Assembly: GCA_046153985.1 (NCBI GenBank)
Contig: JBJXFD010000564.1
Span: 1-6,817 of the forward strand
Source: JABWAJ01 sp046153985
Lineage (GTDB): Bacteria; Bacteroidota; Bacteroidia; Chitinophagales; Saprospiraceae
Direction of reading: 5' to 3'
DNA: 6,817 bases
In this document: positions 4,856-6,817 of the stretch, in pieces
Numbering within the stretch: position 1 is the stretch's first letter
Layout: the number at the start of each line of letters is the position of its first letter
The notes under the pieces: generated by a model
Database searches by the model: none
What the model was told of the DNA's origin: nothing
The model's input: the letters and a program-made list of their open reading frames with translations, nothing else
Made by a program: the position numbers and the translations under genes

Positions 4856-6696
4856 ACATTACCAATATCATACAACAAGGCGTCATTGAAGCTGTGCAGG
4901 AATTGTACGGTGCGATGGTCTCTTCCGACACCGTGCAAATCACCGCCACCCGCAAGGATTTTGAAGGCGACTACACCGTGGTTACCTTTCCGTTTACTAA
5001 GCTGAGTGGCAAAAAACCGGAAGAAATCGCGGCGGAACTGGGGGACTTTCTGGTGGAGCGCATTCCGCACGTTGCGGGCTATAACATCGTGAAAGGGTTC
5101 CTGAACTTAGTCATCAGTGACACTTTCTGGTTAGATTTTCTGCACGCCATTTACGAAAACGAAAACTACGGAAGCCAGCCCTTGAACGGCGAAAAAGCGC
5201 TGGTTGAGTTTTCATCCCCCAACACCAATAAACCCCTGCACCTCGGGCATATCCGGAACATCCTGCTGGGATGGTCCACGTACAAAATTCTGGAAGCATC
5301 CGGCTGCGAAGTCACGCGGGTGCAAATCGTCAACGACCGGGGCATCGCGATCTGCAAAAGCATGCTGACCTGGCAAAAATATGCAGAAGGCGCAACGCCG
5401 GAAAGCACGGGCATCAAAAGCGATCACTTTGTAGGACGCTGGTACGTGTTGTTTGAACAAAAATTTCAGGAAGAATACAAAGCCTGGCAAGCCGGAGAAG
5501 GGGCGGACGTTTTTGCAGCGAAGCGCAAGGAAGGCCAGGACGAAGCCGAGTTTTTTAAAGGGTTTAAAAACACCTATTTCAACGAATCCAGCCAACTTGG
5601 AGCGGAAGCCCGCGAGATGCTCCTGCGCTGGGAAGCCGGCGACGAAGCGACGCTGGCACTCTGGCGCCAAATGAACAGTTGGGTTTATGCCGGTTTCAAC
5701 GACACCTATAACAGCCTGGGCGTCGTTTTTGACAAGCTTTATTTTGAATCGGAAACCTACTTGTTGGGGAAGGATACGGTGGAACAGGGACTTAACGAAG
5801 GCGTTTTTTACAAAAAACCAGACGGCTCGGTTTGGATTAACCTGGAAGACGCCGGGCTTGACCACAAAGTGGTCCTGCGCAGCGACGGCACGGCTGTGTA
5901 TATGACGCAGGATATCGGTACGGCGCAATTGCGCTACCGCGATTTTGGCGTCAACCGCATGATTTATGTGGTGGCAGACGAGCAAAACTACCATTTCCAG
6001 GTCTTGTTTGAGATCATGAAGCGCCTGAACGAGCCTTATGCAGCCGGTTTGCACCACCTTTCCTACGGCATGGTGGACTTGCCTTCCGGCAAAATGAAAT
6101 CCCGGGAAGGCACCGTAGTGGATGCAGACGACCTGATTGAAGAAGTCATCGGCGAAGCGCGTAAAGATTCTTCTGAACGCGACTCTTTAGCCGATTTGCC
6201 GGTTGAAGAACAAAACGCGACCATTCAAAAAATCGGGTTGGCGGCACTTAAATTCCACATCATTAAAGTGCATCCTAAAAAAAGAATGACCTTTGACCCG
6301 AAAGAATCGGTTGACCTGCAGGGGCAAACGGGGCCTTACATCCAAAATGCTTACGTGCGGATTCGCTCTGTGATCCGGAAGGCAGAACAATTGGGCACTT
6401 TAGCCGCTGCTGCGGAATACGCCCAAACCGAACCGGCAGAAAAAGAACTGCTGGCGCAATTGTACGCTTTTCCGGATGTCATCGAAACCGCTGCAAAGGA
6501 ATACGATCCTTCGCATGTTGCGGCGTTCTGTTACAATTTGGCAAAGCTGTACCATAAATTTTACCACGATCACTCGATCCTTGGAGCGGGGAATGAGCCT
6601 GCGCGCGATTTTCGCCTCATGCTCAGCATCGCTACGGGCAATGTGTTGCGGAAGGGGATGGATTTATTGGGTATCGAAATGCCAGACCGTATGTAA
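4852..6696 (+). CDS. argS: Arginyl-tRNA synthetase
   Basis: ArgS attaches arginine to tRNA-Arg in the cytoplasm; it is a class I enzyme and needs tRNA present to activate arginine. The 614-residue product shows the N-terminal tRNA-recognition domain (1-110), then the catalytic core with SSPNTNKPLHLGHIRN (121-136), which contains the HIGH-type signature HLGH at 130-133. Next come VNDRG (160-164), VLRSDGTAVYMTQDIG (341-356) and the KMSKS-equivalent GKMKSREGT (413-421). The C-terminal helical anticodon-binding domain includes GQTGPYIQNAYVRIRSV (491-507) and ends IEMPDRM, close to the family's usual ending. The segment at about 180-270, rich in Glu/Lys/Ala, is longer than in E. coli ArgS but ordinary in Bacteroidetes as far as I recall. 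The ATG overlaps the rsmD stop by 4 nt. No terminator is seen after it in the window. Very sure. Confidence 0.98.
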   Translation: MNITNIIQQGVIEAVQELYGAMVSSDTVQITATRKDFEGDYTVVTFPFTKLSGKKPEEIAAELGDFLVERIPHVAGYNIVKGFLNLVISDTFWLDFLHAIYENENYGSQPLNGEKALVEFSSPNTNKPLHLGHIRNILLGWSTYKILEASGCEVTRVQIVNDRGIAICKSMLTWQKYAEGATPESTGIKSDHFVGRWYVLFEQKFQEEYKAWQAGEGADVFAAKRKEGQDEAEFFKGFKNTYFNESSQLGAEAREMLLRWEAGDEATLALWRQMNSWVYAGFNDTYNSLGVVFDKLYFESETYLLGKDTVEQGLNEGVFYKKPDGSVWINLEDAGLDHKVVLRSDGTAVYMTQDIGTAQLRYRDFGVNRMIYVVADEQNYHFQVLFEIMKRLNEPYAAGLHHLSYGMVDLPSGKMKSREGTVVDADDLIEEVIGEARKDSSERDSLADLPVEEQNATIQKIGLAALKFHIIKVHPKKRMTFDPKESVDLQGQTGPYIQNAYVRIRSVIRKAEQLGTLAAAAEYAQTEPAEKELLAQLYAFPDVIETAAKEYDPSHVAAFCYNLAKLYHKFYHDHSILGAGNEPARDFRLMLSIATGNVLRKGMDLLGIEMPDRM

Positions 6697-6718
6697 ACTT
6701 TGCATAACACGATGTTAC

Positions 6719-6783
6719 GGTGCGCTGCACCTGATGTCGCTTATTCCCAAAAATCTACAAATATTTTGGTGCGCTGCACCTGA
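6719..6783. repeat. Two copies of a 16-bp palindromic repeat after argS
   Basis: GGTGCGCTGCACCTGA occurs at 6719-6734 and again, identical, at 6768-6783, with 49 bases between starts. The first 13 bases are a hairpin (GGTGC, loop GCT, GCACC). Flanking bases differ, so the repeated unit is sharply limited. It resembles a REP-type extragenic palindrome pair. No T-tract follows either copy, so terminator function is not supported. The remaining sequence to 6817 shows no gene start. Confidence 0.7.
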
Positions 6784-6817
6784 ACTAACAAATTTATCCA
6801 GCAGATGAGCGAGACGA

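Noticed and set aside
5212..6057. 281-codon open frame on the minus strand within argS
   Set aside because: It is an antisense shadow of argS with no recognisable domain; the argS protein explains the region fully.
6719..6783. Rho-independent terminators for the argS operon
   Set aside because: The stems are only 5 bp and no T-tract follows either copy.
6476..6808. 110-codon frame overlapping the end of argS
   Set aside because: It is out of frame with argS for two thirds of its length, and the part after argS crosses the palindromic repeats without domain likeness.

Overview
The window looks like chromosomal DNA from a member of the Bacteroidetes, most likely of the Saprospiraceae/Lewinella type. 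The signs are a type IX secretion (T9SS) sorting-domain fragment, a DUF3822 gene beside rsmD, no Shine-Dalgarno sites before the starts, and a TAnnTTTG-type promoter element before tsaD. The lineage is inferred from gene content and protein flavour, not from a marker search.

Layout. Positions 1-881 hold the 3' part of a Gfo/Idh/MocA-family oxidoreductase that runs off the left edge. Positions 882-1621 are a 740-base decayed or mobile-looking stretch. It has a small 46-codon ORF ending in a membrane-helix-like segment, a large inverted repeat (arms 938-974 and 1049-1073), a strong 8-bp palindrome, a promoterless-looking C-terminal fragment of a T9SS cargo protein (to 1425), another hairpin (1512-1559) and a strong rho-independent terminator (1583-1623). 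From 1622 the window is housekeeping. tsaD (t6A tRNA modification) lies on the minus strand. Divergent from it is a tightly packed plus-strand run: a membrane-anchored pilin-like protein of unknown function, a DUF3822 protein, rsmD (16S rRNA methyltransferase) and argS (arginyl-tRNA synthetase). The first two genes overlap by 13 nt, and rsmD and argS share an ATGA overlap. The last 121 bases carry two copies of a 16-bp palindromic repeat.

How the genes work together. tsaD, rsmD and argS all serve translation (tRNA modification, ribosome modification, aminoacylation). The pilin-like gene and DUF3822 are a Bacteroidetes-specific pair beside rsmD whose role cannot be read from sequence. No complete new system is visible. 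The points most worth a second look are the inverted-repeat element at 938-1073 and the small ORF it overlaps, the orphan T9SS fragment, the Asp-to-Gly change in the RsmD catalytic motif, the TTG start of the DUF3822 gene, and the two families of short GC-rich palindromes with 3-nt loops in the gaps between genes.
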